NCBI RefSeq assembly: GCF_900176205.1
Contig: NZ_LT859959.1
Coordinates: 6,871,001 to 6,935,000, forward strand
Source: Bradyrhizobium sp. ORS 285
GTDB taxonomy: Bacteria > Pseudomonadota > Alphaproteobacteria > Rhizobiales > Xanthobacteraceae
Direction: 5' to 3'
Length of the DNA stretch: 64,000 nucleotides
Position 1 is the stretch's first letter, and the number at the start of each line of letters is the position of its first letter. The notes beneath the pieces were generated by a model that saw nothing but the letters and a program-made list of their open reading frames with translations, ran no database searches and had not been told where the DNA came from. Shown piece by piece: positions 48,648 to 57,913 of the stretch. The position numbers were made by a program, and so were the translations under genes.

Positions 48648-48701
48648 TGGACAGAGTTCGTTCTGCCACTCGGCTCCGAATTGCGGAGCTAGCTTGAGAG
48701 C

Positions 48702-49697
48702 TCAATTCTCCGTCACGCCCGCTTCGTGCGGCGTGAACTCATAGACCGAGGAGCAGAACTCGCAGGTGACGACGACCTTGTCGTCCTTGACCATGTCGGC
48801 GCGGTCCTCGGGGGAGAAGCTCTTCAGCATGTTGGCGACCGCATCGCGCGAGCAGGAGCAGCGCGCCTGCAAGGGCACGAGGTCGAATACGCGCACGCCG
48901 CGTTCGTGGAAGAGACGATACAGCAGCCGCTCGCCAGAGAGCGCGGGATCGATCAGTTCGACGTCCTCGACGGTCGCGACCAGCGACTGGCCCTCGACCC
49001 AGGCCTCGTCCTCCTCGACCTCGTGCAATTCGGTGCCTTCGGGCGCATCGCCGGGATGCAGGTCGGCTTGGCGCAGGCGCTCGGGCGCTTGCGGCAGGAA
49101 TTGCGTCAGCAGGCCGCCGGCGCGCCAGCGGTGCTTGCCGCCGCTCCATTCCTCGCCGACTGCGAGGCGCACGCGGGTCGGGATCTGCTCGGAGCGCAGG
49201 AAGTATTCGTGGGCGGCCTCCTCCAGGCTGCCGCCGGTCAGCGCGACCAGGCCCTGGTAGCGGCTCATGTCGGGGCCCTGGTCGATGGTCATCGCCAGAT
49301 GGCCCTTGCCGAGCAGGCCGCCGGAGTCCTTGGCTTCGCCCAGGCGCGCCTCGTCGTAACGCGCATAGGCGCGCAGCCGGTCGGGGGCCTGGAAGTCGAC
49401 CACCAGGAACGACACCGGACCGTCGGTCTGGGTCTGCAGGATGAAGCGGCCGTCGAACTTCAGCGAGGAGCCGAGCAGCGTCGTCAGCACGATGGCCTCG
49501 CCGAGCAGTTTTCCGACCGGCGCGGGATAAGCGTGCTTGGTGAGGATGTCGTCGAGCGCCGGCCCCATCCGGGTGAGCCGCCCGCGCAGATCGAGCGCCG
49601 CAACCTCGAACGGCAGCACGGCGTCGTCGACCGGCACGGCGGAGGGAGCGCGGCTGGTGTCGAGGTTGATATTGATGTCGGGGGGATTGGCTGTCAT
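48702..49697 (-). CDS. hslO: Hsp33 redox-regulated chaperone
   Basis: A 331-residue protein. The N-terminal fold (LDDILTKHAYPAPVGKLLGE; GRFILQTQTDGPVSFLVVDF) and the C-terminal redox switch with CSC and CEFC Cys (zinc tetrad) are those of Hsp33. Oxidation activates it to hold unfolding proteins in the cytoplasm. Complete length. Confidence 0.9.
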   Translation of the reverse strand: MTANPPDININLDTSRAPSAVPVDDAVLPFEVAALDLRGRLTRMGPALDDILTKHAYPAPVGKLLGEAIVLTTLLGSSLKFDGRFILQTQTDGPVSFLVVDFQAPDRLRAYARYDEARLGEAKDSGGLLGKGHLAMTIDQGPDMSRYQGLVALTGGSLEEAAHEYFLRSEQIPTRVRLAVGEEWSGGKHRWRAGGLLTQFLPQAPERLRQADLHPGDAPEGTELHEVEEDEAWVEGQSLVATVEDVELIDPALSGERLLYRLFHERGVRVFDLVPLQARCSCSRDAVANMLKSFSPEDRADMVKDDKVVVTCEFCSSVYEFTPHEAGVTEN

Positions 49698-49813
49698 GGG
49701 GCGTATTTGGGGATCGAGCGCGGAAAGTGAAGGGGTTTGTGGAACTAGCGTATATGGCGGGGTCCGTATACCTTTGCTTGCGAGGATCAGCCCGCGTTGG
49801 AAGGGGTGGGTTC

Positions 49814-50200
49814 ATGCCGTCGACACCGCATCATCGACCGACTGGCAAGCGCATCCGCAACTTTGCCAGGGCGATGCGCCGGACGCCGACGGATGCTGAA
49901 GCAGCGATGTGGCGCCTGCTGCGCGACCGGCGGCTTTCGAAATTCAAGTTTCGGCGGCAGGTGCCGTTTCGGAACTACATCCTCGACTTCGTCTGCTTCG
50001 AGCAGCGGCTGGTGATCGAAATCGATGGAAGTCAGCACGCTGATGCGCGCAGTGATCGGACGAGAGACGAGGTGCTCGCTAGCGAGGGCTTCAGAGTTAT
50101 GCGGTATTGGAACAACGACGTACTTCAGCGCCGGACCGCCGTGCTCGAGGATATTTTCGCAAAGCTGAGCGTGCTCACAGAGCCCCCTCACCGAACATGA
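49814..50200 (+). CDS. DUF559 (Vsr-like) endonuclease-domain protein
   Basis: A 128-residue protein. MRRTPTDAEAAMWRLLRDRR, FKFRRQVPFRNYILDFVCFE and LVIEIDGSQH are the DUF559 pattern with a likely PD-(D/E)XK-type active site (Asp in YILDFV, Glu in VIEIDG). GGAAGGGG upstream supports ATG 49814. Function not established. It precedes the IS element. Confidence 0.85.
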   Translation: MPSTPHHRPTGKRIRNFARAMRRTPTDAEAAMWRLLRDRRLSKFKFRRQVPFRNYILDFVCFEQRLVIEIDGSQHADARSDRTRDEVLASEGFRVMRYWNNDVLQRRTAVLEDIFAKLSVLTEPPHRT

Positions 50201-50289
50201 TCTCCTCCCCGGTATCCGGCTCATAATCGAACTAACTCGATCCACTTACGACAATCGAGCGATAAGTCACGGCAGTGCTCATGATTGTG

Positions 50290-50298
50290 CCCTCTCCC
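50290..50298. repeat. Left arm of host palindrome split by the IS
   Basis: CCCTCTCCC here and GGGAGAGGG at 51497-51505 are perfect complements. Without the IS they would enclose only the loop ACAAG. Confidence 0.75.
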
Positions 50299-50303
50299 AC
50301 AAG

Positions 50304-51491
50304 GAGGGCTTTGCGCAATTGCAGCTTCGTGATTCGATGATTTTATCGTGAGTCGGGGCGAAAATCATGGTCGAGCGCAATGTCGGACAGATGAGCCTGG
50401 CGGACAGCTTGGTTCGTAAGTCGCGAAGCAGCATCCTGGACGAAGTCGGCGCTGTGGTGGACTGGGCGCCGTTGCGGTCGCTGCTCGGCGAGCGAGGTGG
50501 CGACGGCGCTGGTAACAGCAGCTATCCGGCGGAGGTCCTGCTGCGGTGTTTGCTCGCCGGAATCTGGCACAATTTGTCCGATCCGGCGCTGGAAGCTGCC
50601 ATTGCGGACCGTCTGTCGTTCCGTCGCTTTGTCGGCCTCAGCCTGCACGACCGCACGCCGGATCACACCACGCTGTGGCGGTTCAGGCAGGAACTTGCCA
50701 AGGATGGACTGATTGAGAAGATATTCGAGGAGATCAACCGTCAGTTCGAAGCCAAGCATCTGATCTTGAAGCAGGGCACCCTCGTGGATGCCTCATTGAT
50801 TCCGGCTCGTGCGAGACCGCCTCGAAAAGCGTCCAAAGAGCGAGAGGAGACCCCGCCAAAGCCCTCTGTCGACCCCGATGCGAAGTGGGGAAAGAAAGGC
50901 AAAAAGAGCGTGTACGGCTACAAGATCCACACCGGCGTGGATGCGGGTCACACGATCATTCGCCGCATTCATATGACGGATGCCTCGGTCACGGACACCA
51001 AGCCCGCGGATCGGCTCTTCTGCGGTGACGAGAAAGCGGTTTATGGCGATCAGGCTTACTACACCCATCGCCGGCATGCGCGCCTGAAGAAGACTGGCAT
51101 CAAGGACCGTTTGATGCACCGGGCGAACAAGCATCACGCACTTACAGCCCGGCAAAGCAGCGCAATAAATTGATCGCAAAGGTGCGCGCAGAGGTTGAAA
51201 GACCCTATGCGGTTCTCAAGGAACAATATGGTCTGCGGCGCATGCGCTTCTTCAATTACACGCGCAACAAGGTCCAGGTTGTTCTTGCTTGCTGTGCCTA
51301 CAATCTACGTCGCGTCGCGGGTATCCTATCCTCACCACGGGAGAGGCATGCCTGCGGATGAAAAATCATGGGGATGGGCACGCAGAATGCCGCCATAGCA
51401 GCCGGTCTCGGCCAAACGACAGAGGCCGACCGCCTTCAAAAAAGCCCACGAGGCTAGATCAGCCTCAATCACCTCTTTGCGCAAAGCCCTC
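50304..51491 (+). mobile_element. IS5-like insertion sequence (1,188 bp)
   Basis: The ends are exact 15-nt inverted repeats: GAGGGCTTTGCGCAA (50304-50318) and TTGCGCAAAGCCCTC (51477-51491). They are flanked by a direct repeat ACAAG (50299-50303 and 51492-51496), the probable target duplication. It holds one transposase gene of the IS5 type, broken by a frameshift. Confidence 0.85.
50367..51361 (+). pseudogene. IS5-family transposase, frameshifted
   Basis: The first frame (50367-51173) runs through LLRCLLAGIWHNLSDPALEA, RTPDHTTLWRFRQ, the first catalytic region (GTLVDASLI) and the YGDQAYYT Asp motif, then ends abruptly at RQSSAIN. The second frame (from about 51165) continues AKVRAEVERPYAVLKEQYGL with the third catalytic Glu. 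At 51151-51157 CGGCAAAGCAG would need one more A to keep frame. Either the gene is dead or a slippery A run is used for recoding. Confidence 0.8.
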
Positions 51492-51556
51492 ACAAGGGGA
51501 GAGGGTACACCGCTTCCTGGGCTTCGGGCTTCTTCCCACTACGGCGATGTTAACGC

Positions 51557-52495
51557 CTAAGCCCGTTCTCCAAAACACCACGCCAGAATGCCCTTCTGGG
51601 CGTGCAGGCGGTTTTCGGCTTCGTCGAAGACGACCGACTGCGGGCCGTCGATCACCTCGTCGGTGACTTCCTCGCCGCGATGCGCCGGCAGGCAGTGCAT
51701 GAAGAGGGCCTCGGGCTTGGCCAGCGACATCAGCTTGGAGTTGACCTGATAGGGCTTGAGCAGGTTGTGGCGGTGCTCGCCGTCCTTGTCGCCCATCGAC
51801 ACCCAGGTGTCGGTGATGACGCAATCGGCGTTCTTCACCGCGAGTTCCGGGTCGTGCCCGAGATGGATGTCGGCGCGGGTGGCGCGGATGAAATCCTTCA
51901 TCGGCTTGCCCGGCGAGAGCTGCGGCGGGGTGGCGACGTTGAGGCGGAACTTGAAGCGCTCGGCGGCGTGGGCCCAGGAGGCCAGCACATTGTTGTCGTC
52001 GCCGGTCCAGGCCACGGTGCGGCCCTCGATCGAGCCGCGATGCTCCTCGAAGGTCATCACGTCGGCCATCACCTGGCAGGGATGCGAGCGCCGCGTCAGG
52101 CCGTTGATGACCGGCACGGTGGCGTGGGCGGCGAGCTCGAGCAGCGCCTCGTGGCTCAAGATGCGGATCATGATCGCATCGACATAGCGCGACAGCACGC
52201 GCGCGGTGTCGGCGATGGTCTCGCCGCGGCCGAGCTGCATCTCGGCGCCGGTCAGCATGATCGCCTCGCCGCCGAGCTGGCGCATGCCGACATCGAACGA
52301 CACCCGCGTGCGCGTCGACGGCTTGTCGAAGATCATCGCCAGCACCTTGCCTTCGAGCGGCTTCCTCGCCGGCTCGTTGGCCTTCAGCGTCTTCTTCATC
52401 CGGCTGGACAGCGCCAGCATGTTGCGCAGCTCCTCGACCGGCATCTCGGTGAGATCGAGGAAGTGACGCGGCGTGTTGCCCATGGTCCTGCTCAT
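51557..52495 (-). CDS. argF: Ornithine carbamoyltransferase
   Basis: A 312-residue enzyme of arginine synthesis. Carbamoyl-phosphate site KPSTRTR, the HPCQ motif and the ornithine motif [11 protein letters not shown] are all present. It joins carbamoyl phosphate and ornithine to citrulline in the cytoplasm. Its ATG overlaps the argD stop (52492-52495), so the two are coupled. Confidence 0.95.
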   Translation of the reverse strand: MSRTMGNTPRHFLDLTEMPVEELRNMLALSSRMKKTLKANEPARKPLEGKVLAMIFDKPSTRTRVSFDVGMRQLGGEAIMLTGAEMQLGRGETIADTARVLSRYVDAIMIRILSHEALLELAAHATVPVINGLTRRSHPCQVMADVMTFEEHRGSIEGRTVAWTGDDNNVLASWAHAAERFKFRLNVATPPQLSPGKPMKDFIRATRADIHLGHDPELAVKNADCVITDTWVSMGDKDGEHRHNLLKPYQVNSKLMSLAKPEALFMHCLPAHRGEEVTDEVIDGPQSVVFDEAENRLHAQKGILAWCFGERA

Positions 52496-53703
52496 GATGC
52501 GGTCGCCTGCTTGGCAGGACCGCCCGACAGCGCCGTGCAGGCGCGATCGAGCATCTCGACCGATTGTTCGATTTCGGATTCATTGACGATCAAAGGCGGC
52601 AGGAAGCGCACGACGTTGTCGCCGGCGCCGACCGTCAGCAGCTTCTGATCGCGCAACGCGGCAACAAGATCACCGGACGGCACCACCGCCTTGATGCCGA
52701 TCAACAGGCCCTCTCCGCGGATCTCCGAGATGACATCGGGATGACGGTCGACGACGGCGGCGAGCTTCTGCTTCAGCAGCAGCGACATCTTGCGAACGTG
52801 ATCGAAGAAGCCGGGCGCCAGCATCACGTCGAGCACGGCATTCGCCGCGGACACCGCGAGCGGATTGCCGCCGAAGGTCGAGCCGTGCGAGCCCGGCGTC
52901 ATGCCGGAGGCGGCCTCGGCGGTGGCGAGCACCGCGCCGATCGGGAAGCCGCCGCCGAGCGCCTTGGCGAGCGACATGACATCGGGAGTGACGCCGAGCC
53001 AGCGATGCGCGAACAAATCGCCGGTGCGGCCCATGCCGGTCTGCACCTCGTCGACGACGAGCAGCAGGCCATTGTCGTCGCAGAGCTGGCGCAGCGCCTT
53101 GTAGAAGGACAGCGGCGCGGTGCGCACGCCGCCCTCGCCCTGCACCGGCTCGATCAGGATGCCGGCGGTGTGCGGGCCGATCGCCTTCTTCACCGCTTCG
53201 AGGTCGCCGAGCGGAACCTGATCGAAGCCGTCCATCGGCGGGCCGAAGCCGTCGAGATATTTCGCAGACCCCGTGGCGGCGAGCGTCGCCAGCGTGCGGC
53301 CGTGGAACGCGCCTTCGAACGTAATGATACGGTAGCGTTCAGGATGGCCCTTCGCCGCGTGATATTTGCGCGTGATCTTGATCGCGCCTTCCATCGCCTC
53401 GGCGCCGGAATTGGCGAAGAACACGTAGTCGGCGAAGCTCTGCTCGCACAGCCGCGTGGCGAGACGTTCGCCGTCCGGGCTCTTGAACAGGTTCGACATG
53501 TGCCACAGCTTGGTGGCCTGCTCCTGCAGCGCCTTCACCAGATGCGGATGCGCATGGCCGAGCGAATTGACGGCGACGCCGGAGGTGAAGTCGAGATAGC
53601 GATCACCATTGGTCGCGATCAGCCACGCGCCTTCGCCGCGCTCGAACGACAGATCGACCCGGGCGAATACGGGGAGAAGATGCGTAGCAGCAACACTTGT
53701 CAT
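52492..53703 (-). CDS. argD: Acetylornithine aminotransferase
   Basis: A 403-residue class-III aminotransferase. [20 protein letters not shown], the PLP-binding [22 protein letters not shown] and [18 protein letters not shown] with the catalytic Lys are visible. It makes N-acetylornithine in arginine synthesis. ATG 53703 is chosen; the longer ORF start at 53754 would add an unlikely N-terminal tail. Confidence 0.95.
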   Translation of the reverse strand: MTSVAATHLLPVFARVDLSFERGEGAWLIATNGDRYLDFTSGVAVNSLGHAHPHLVKALQEQATKLWHMSNLFKSPDGERLATRLCEQSFADYVFFANSGAEAMEGAIKITRKYHAAKGHPERYRIITFEGAFHGRTLATLAATGSAKYLDGFGPPMDGFDQVPLGDLEAVKKAIGPHTAGILIEPVQGEGGVRTAPLSFYKALRQLCDDNGLLLVVDEVQTGMGRTGDLFAHRWLGVTPDVMSLAKALGGGFPIGAVLATAEAASGMTPGSHGSTFGGNPLAVSAANAVLDVMLAPGFFDHVRKMSLLLKQKLAAVVDRHPDVISEIRGEGLLIGIKAVVPSGDLVAALRDQKLLTVGAGDNVVRFLPPLIVNESEIEQSVEMLDRACTALSGGPAKQATAS

Positions 53704-53788
53704 GGCGATCACATGAGCTGACGGGTGGCCGAAACACGCGCCATGCGATGCCATCGCGCATCAGGGACCCCACCCTGGAAAACAAAAT

Positions 53789-53811
53789 GTGCCGCCTTTT
53801 CAAGGCGGCAC
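53789..53811 (-). terminator. Leader hairpin before argD (possible attenuator)
   Basis: GTGCCGCC (53789-53796) and GGCGGCAC (53804-53811) form a perfect stem, and on the minus strand it is followed by ATTTTGTTTT. It lies between the promoter and argD, the position of an attenuator. Confidence 0.6.
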
Positions 53812-53819
53812 GTGCACCT

Positions 53820-53847
53820 ATTGTATGCGGGCGGCGGTGGGAGTCAA
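53820..53847 (-). promoter_or_regulatory. Sigma-70-like promoter for argD-argF
   Basis: TTGACT (53842-53847) and TACAAT (53820-53825) are separated by 16 bp on the minus strand, a near-consensus vegetative promoter. Transcription would start near 53813, just before the leader hairpin. Confidence 0.75.
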
Positions 53848-54175
53848 CTACGCGTCGTCTGATCGGTGGGCGCCGGTCCGTGAGATCACGGGCGCATGAC
53901 ATAGCTCAAAACATGCAACACGGAACCGCGGAATGTGTGGACGGTGACCACCGACTCTTGCGCGAGAGTCACGCCATATTGTAGCGTTTTCAGCGTCGAG
54001 TACGACATCTCGTGCGGCAGTTCTGATCCCTCTAGGAGTTCTCCAGTTTGCGTAACGTCCGGGTGCTTCACGCGCTCCCGGCGAGGGATAAGGGATTCTG
54101 CCGTCAGGGGTTTTTGAGACAGATATCGCAGCGCCGTCCCAGAATTGGCCGGCGCAACGCGAAGGGAAAGGTTCG
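53848..54175 (+). promoter_or_regulatory. gcrA upstream region with GANTC sites
   Basis: No gene is visible. GANTC occurs at 53841-53845, 53953-53957 and 53966-53970; the last two lie in an inverted repeat GACTCT/AGAGTC (53953-53970). CcrM methylates GANTC and GcrA acts at promoters with such sites, so gcrA may be cell-cycle controlled and autoregulated. Confidence 0.5.
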
Positions 54176-54694
54176 ATGACGGTATTGACCTGGTCCGACG
54201 ATCGCGTCGAGCAGTTGAAAAAGCTCTGGGAGGCCGGACTGTCGGCCAGCCAGATCGCCGCGGAACTCGGAAACGTGACGCGCAACGCCGTGATCGGCAA
54301 GGTGCACCGGCTGGGTCTGTCCGGCCGCGCCAAGAGCCCGGCGACAGCAGCTCCGCGCCAGCGCAAGGCGACCGCCCGTCCCGCACAGCCGATGATGCGG
54401 GTGGCGCGTCCGGTGGCGCGCGGCAACACCGCGCTCGCACAGGTTTTCGAGGTCGAGGCGGAGCCCGATCCGGTTGCATTCGACAATGTCGTGCCGATGA
54501 ACCAGCGGCTGTCGCTGCTGGAGCTGAACGAGGCGACCTGCCACTGGCCGGTCGGCGATCCCTCGAGCCCGGACTTCTTCTTCTGCGGCGGCAAGGCGCT
54601 GTCCGGCCTGCCCTATTGCGCGCAGCATTCGCGCGTCGCCTATCAGCCCGCGGCCGACCGTCGCCGCCAGCCCGCGAAGTCGACGTCGCGCTGA
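54176..54694 (+). CDS. gcrA: GcrA cell-cycle regulator
   Basis: A 172-residue protein. The N-terminal helix-turn-helix (LTWSDDRVEQLKKLWEAGLS; ASQIAAELGNVTRNAVIGKV) and the C-terminal sigma-binding domain with CHWPVGDP, FFCGG and YCAQH (zinc-type Cys/His) are the hallmarks of GcrA. It recruits sigma-70 RNA polymerase to methylated promoters. Complete length. Confidence 0.9.
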   Translation: MTVLTWSDDRVEQLKKLWEAGLSASQIAAELGNVTRNAVIGKVHRLGLSGRAKSPATAAPRQRKATARPAQPMMRVARPVARGNTALAQVFEVEAEPDPVAFDNVVPMNQRLSLLELNEATCHWPVGDPSSPDFFFCGGKALSGLPYCAQHSRVAYQPAADRRRQPAKSTSR

Positions 54695-54721
54695 GCGCGC
54701 TTAACTCATAACCAGGATGAT

Positions 54722-54745
54722 GGCCCGGCTCACGCCGGGCCTTTT
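54722..54745 (+). terminator. Terminator after gcrA
   Basis: GGCCCGGC and GCCGGGCC around TCAC, followed by TTTT on the plus strand. It separates gcrA from the convergent kinase gene. Confidence 0.85.
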
Positions 54746-54758
54746 GCATTTTAAGAGA

Positions 54759-56066
54759 TCAGGAGCCGCGCGCGGACCTGGACTGCGGGAAGCACGCGGT
54801 GAAGGATGCGCCGTTGCGCGGCACGCTCTCGATCAAGAGCCGGCCGCGGTGGCGGTTGAGGATGTGCTTCACCAGGGACAGGCCGAGGCCGGTGCCACCT
54901 TGGGCGCGGCTGTCGCCGACATCGACGCGATAGAACCGCTCGGTGAGCCGCGGCAGATGCTCGGGCGCGATGCCCGGGCCGAAGTCACGCACCTTCACCC
55001 GGACCTCCGGCGCGTTGTCGGCGGAGACGGCCTGCTCCAGCGACACGATCACGCGGCCGCCCGAGGCGCCGTATTTGAGCGCGTTCTCGATCAGGTTCTC
55101 GAACACGCGCAGCAGCTCCTCGCGGTCGCCGGCGATCGTCACCGGGGCTTCGGGAAGAGCGGTCTCGATCACCACCTGGCGCTCCCTGGCCAGCGACTCC
55201 AGTCCGTCGGTGACCTGGCGGATGATGGCGACGACGTCGACCATGCTATGCGGCTGGACATGCGCCGACAATTCCACCCGCGATAGTGACAGGAGATCGT
55301 CGATCAGCCGCGCCATGCGCGTCGCCTGAATGTGCATGATGCCGAGGAAGCGCTCGCGCGCCTTCGGATCGTCCTTGGCCGGGCCCTGCAGAGTATCGAT
55401 GAAGCCGGAAAGCGCGGCGAGCGGTGTGCGCAGCTCGTGGCTGGCATTGGCGACGAAATCGGCGCGCATCTCCTCGACCCGGCGCAGCGGCGTCAGGTCG
55501 TGGAAGGTCATCAGCATGCATTTGTCGGTGCTGCCGAACGCGGTCGGCACCGGCACGGGCACGATGACCAATTCCATCCAGCGGTCGACCGGAACGTGGT
55601 CATGATAGCTGGCGCGCCTGATCTCGGTGGTGGCGATGGCCTCGCGCAGCGCGGTGATGATCTCCGGCGTGCGCAGCGCAAACTGCGCGAGCTCGCCCTT
55701 GCGCAGCGCCGGCGCGAGCTCCGCCGCGGCGGCATTGAGGTAGATGACGCGGCCGGCGCGGTCGAGCAGCACGGCCGGATCGGGGATGCCCTCGATGACG
55801 GCGCTGACCGCGGGCGACTCCACCGGATTGGTGAGCCGCTCTTCCTCGCGCTTGGCCACGGCGCTGTGCAGCCGCCACGGCACCAGGGCGGCGCCGGCGA
55901 TGCACAGGAACACGACGAGCGCGCGCAGCGGCAGCAGCTCGTCGAGCAGCACCAGGCCCGCCAGCGCCAGCGCGGCGGCCAGCAGGATGATGGCGGAATG
56001 CCGCAGCCGGTCCGGCCACGGCGTGAAGATGGTCATCGGGGGTTGGGAAGGAGCGTCGAGCGCCAT
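54759..56066 (-). CDS. phoR: PhoR-like sensor histidine kinase
   Basis: A 435-residue kinase. Two membrane segments (about residues 24-62), a PAS-like domain (IPDPAVLLDRAGRVIYLNAA), the H-box ANASHELRTPLAALSGFIDT with the phosphorylated His, and the ATP-binding boxes (FENLIENALKYG; DFGPGIAPEHLPRLTERFYR; GGTGLGLSLVKHI) are visible. The layout fits PhoR of phosphate sensing, but no pho/pst gene is next to it in the window. ATG 56036 is another possible start. Confidence 0.8.
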   Translation of the reverse strand: MALDAPSQPPMTIFTPWPDRLRHSAIILLAAALALAGLVLLDELLPLRALVVFLCIAGAALVPWRLHSAVAKREEERLTNPVESPAVSAVIEGIPDPAVLLDRAGRVIYLNAAAAELAPALRKGELAQFALRTPEIITALREAIATTEIRRASYHDHVPVDRWMELVIVPVPVPTAFGSTDKCMLMTFHDLTPLRRVEEMRADFVANASHELRTPLAALSGFIDTLQGPAKDDPKARERFLGIMHIQATRMARLIDDLLSLSRVELSAHVQPHSMVDVVAIIRQVTDGLESLARERQVVIETALPEAPVTIAGDREELLRVFENLIENALKYGASGGRVIVSLEQAVSADNAPEVRVKVRDFGPGIAPEHLPRLTERFYRVDVGDSRAQGGTGLGLSLVKHILNRHRGRLLIESVPRNGASFTACFPQSRSARGS

Positions 56067-56094
56067 TGCGTCCTAATTGGCTCCCGTTGTCGCG

Positions 56095-57150
56095 TCAGGC
56101 ACCGGAATCGCTGCGTTTCCTCACAAAAGCGGCCTCGCGCGGAGGGCCGGGATCGAGGCTGAGCGCCGCCTGGCGCAGCCGTTTCGACCGCGCGCTGATG
56201 ATGACCTCACGAAACGTCAGCAAGATTACAGAAATGAGAAACGGCGCCAAATAATACAGGATCCGGAACAGCAGCATTCCGGCCAGCAGCTCCTCGCGGT
56301 CCATCTGCCAGAGGCCGACCAGCATCGCGGCGTCGAACACGCCGAGCCCGCCCGGCGAATGGCTGGCGAAGCCGAGCAGGGTCGCCGAGACGAAGATCAC
56401 GGCGACGACCACGAAGCCGAGATTGGGCTCGTCCGGCACCAGCACGTACATCGCGAGCGCGCAGAAGCCGAGATCGACGATGCCGATCACGATCTGCAAG
56501 AGCGTCAGCGGACCGCCCGGCAGCACCACCGTCCACGGCCCGCGGCCGACCACGCGCGGCTTGGTCCAGACCCAGGCGACATAGCCCATCAGCCCGACGA
56601 GGATCGCGATCGCGGCCATGCGGTTGACCCAGGGCGGCAGCTGGTCGATCGAGGCCGCGGCCTCAGGATGATAGCTGATGCCGAGGCCGAGCACGGCGGC
56701 GTTGCCGAGCCAGAACGTCAGTCCGGCGAGAAAGCAGATCTTGGCGACGTCGATCGCGTTCAGCCCATGGGCCGAATAGATCCGGTAGCGCACCGCGCCG
56801 CCGGTGAACACGCTGGCGCCGACATTGTGGCCGATCGAATAGCTGGTGAAGGCAGCCAGTGCATTGACGCGGTAGGGCACGTGGTCGTGGCCGATCGCGC
56901 GCACGGCGAACAGATCGTAGAAGGTCAGCGTGAAATAGCCGGCGGCGACGAACAACGCGGCGAGCGCGATCTGGTGCGGCTCCGTGCTCTTGATGGCTTC
57001 CAGAACCTCGTAGGTGTCGATGCCGCGCAGCATGTGGTAGAGGACGTAGCAGGCAACCGCGATGACGGCGATGCTGATCAGCACGCCGAGCTTGTGCAGC
57101 ACTTGCTTCTCGCGCAGGAACGTGGCCGCTCCGCGTATGGCTTCAAGCAT
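56095..57150 (-). CDS. YbhN/UPF0104-type membrane protein
   Basis: A 351-residue protein with about eight membrane segments. FTSYSIGHNVGASVFTGGAV and GFASHSPGGLGVFDAAML are the conserved motifs of the flippase-like UPF0104/MprF-N family. AGAGG five bases before ATG 57150 fixes the start. Substrate unknown; a lipid or glycolipid is likely. Confidence 0.75.
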   Translation of the reverse strand: MLEAIRGAATFLREKQVLHKLGVLISIAVIAVACYVLYHMLRGIDTYEVLEAIKSTEPHQIALAALFVAAGYFTLTFYDLFAVRAIGHDHVPYRVNALAAFTSYSIGHNVGASVFTGGAVRYRIYSAHGLNAIDVAKICFLAGLTFWLGNAAVLGLGISYHPEAAASIDQLPPWVNRMAAIAILVGLMGYVAWVWTKPRVVGRGPWTVVLPGGPLTLLQIVIGIVDLGFCALAMYVLVPDEPNLGFVVVAVIFVSATLLGFASHSPGGLGVFDAAMLVGLWQMDREELLAGMLLFRILYYLAPFLISVILLTFREVIISARSKRLRQAALSLDPGPPREAAFVRKRSDSGA

Positions 57151-57605
57151 CGACACCTCTCACCGTGATCCGATCACGACGGCCGGGAACAGGGCGCCCT
57201 GGAGGTCGCCACGTCATGTGCGCAACCAACGCCCTCGTAGCGCGTTTCGGCGCATTGGGGAACACGGGGCGTCTGAACAAAAGCGTACACATGGATATAC
57301 TTAGCAGGCTTCGCGGAAATGCGATGCACCGTTTTGCCGCACATCGGGCAAGATACGGAGCAGACGATGCGGCTGACGGGAAGTCCCGTTCAGCCTGCGT
57401 ACGCCGGGTTAAACTTCGGTGAGGAGCGGCCGTCGCGGCGCAGCGTCCTGGACGCGGGAAGGACATGGTTAAACGATAATCGTCCGTCGCCGCTTTGACA
57501 GGCTCCGGCCGCGTCAAACCTTCGTGTGTCCAGACGGCAACGATGCTGCACGCCCCGCCGGGGCGAGCGCATGCGGCGATTGCGAAAGGATCGCAGGAGG
57601 CCGCG
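57151..57605. other. Gap without a recognisable gene
   Basis: The plus-strand frame at 57165-57422 is Arg-rich and looks like a shadow. I see no clear promoter, terminator or RNA here except a possible small inverted repeat, GTGATCCGATCAC (57163-57175). Confidence 0.4.
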
Positions 57606-57911
57606 TCAGGCCGCCGAGCGCTGCCGCATGCTGCGCGTGACCACCAGGGCGCGCAGCCAGGTGCCGATGGCGCAGCCGACCAGATAGGGCACGAACATCA
57701 CCAGCAGCAGCTCGAGCCAGTAGCCGGCGCGGCCCGGGATCAGGCTGGTCACGGCGGCGGCGACCAGCCCGGCGGCCAGCGCGGCCAGCAGCCAGGTCAG
57801 CCAGCCGGAGACACGGGGCGCGCGGTGCACCACGGCGACCCAGCCCATGGCGAGCCCGATGGCGAAGGCGCCGGCCAGCCAGCCCCCGTGAAAGGCAATG
57901 AAATAGGCCAT
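57606..57911 (-). CDS. Small membrane protein coupled to the OmpA/BON gene
   Basis: A 101-residue protein with three hydrophobic segments (FIAFHGGWLAGAFAIGLAMG; WLLAALAAGLVAAAVTSLIP; LLVMFVPYLVGCAIGTWLRA). The ATG at 57911 lies two bases past the OmpA-like stop codon, so they are coupled. No family recognised; an envelope role is inferred from the neighbour. Confidence 0.65.
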   Translation of the reverse strand: MAYFIAFHGGWLAGAFAIGLAMGWVAVVHRAPRVSGWLTWLLAALAAGLVAAAVTSLIPGRAGYWLELLLVMFVPYLVGCAIGTWLRALVVTRSMRQRSAA

Positions 57912-57913
57912 GC

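Larger units (their letters stand above)
47507..48701. other. 1.2-kb non-coding stretch with dispersed palindromes
   Basis: No convincing gene was found. Short frames here lack codon-like composition and start signals. It holds three distinct repeat elements, listed separately, and GC-rich hairpins around 47920-47995. Confidence 0.5.
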
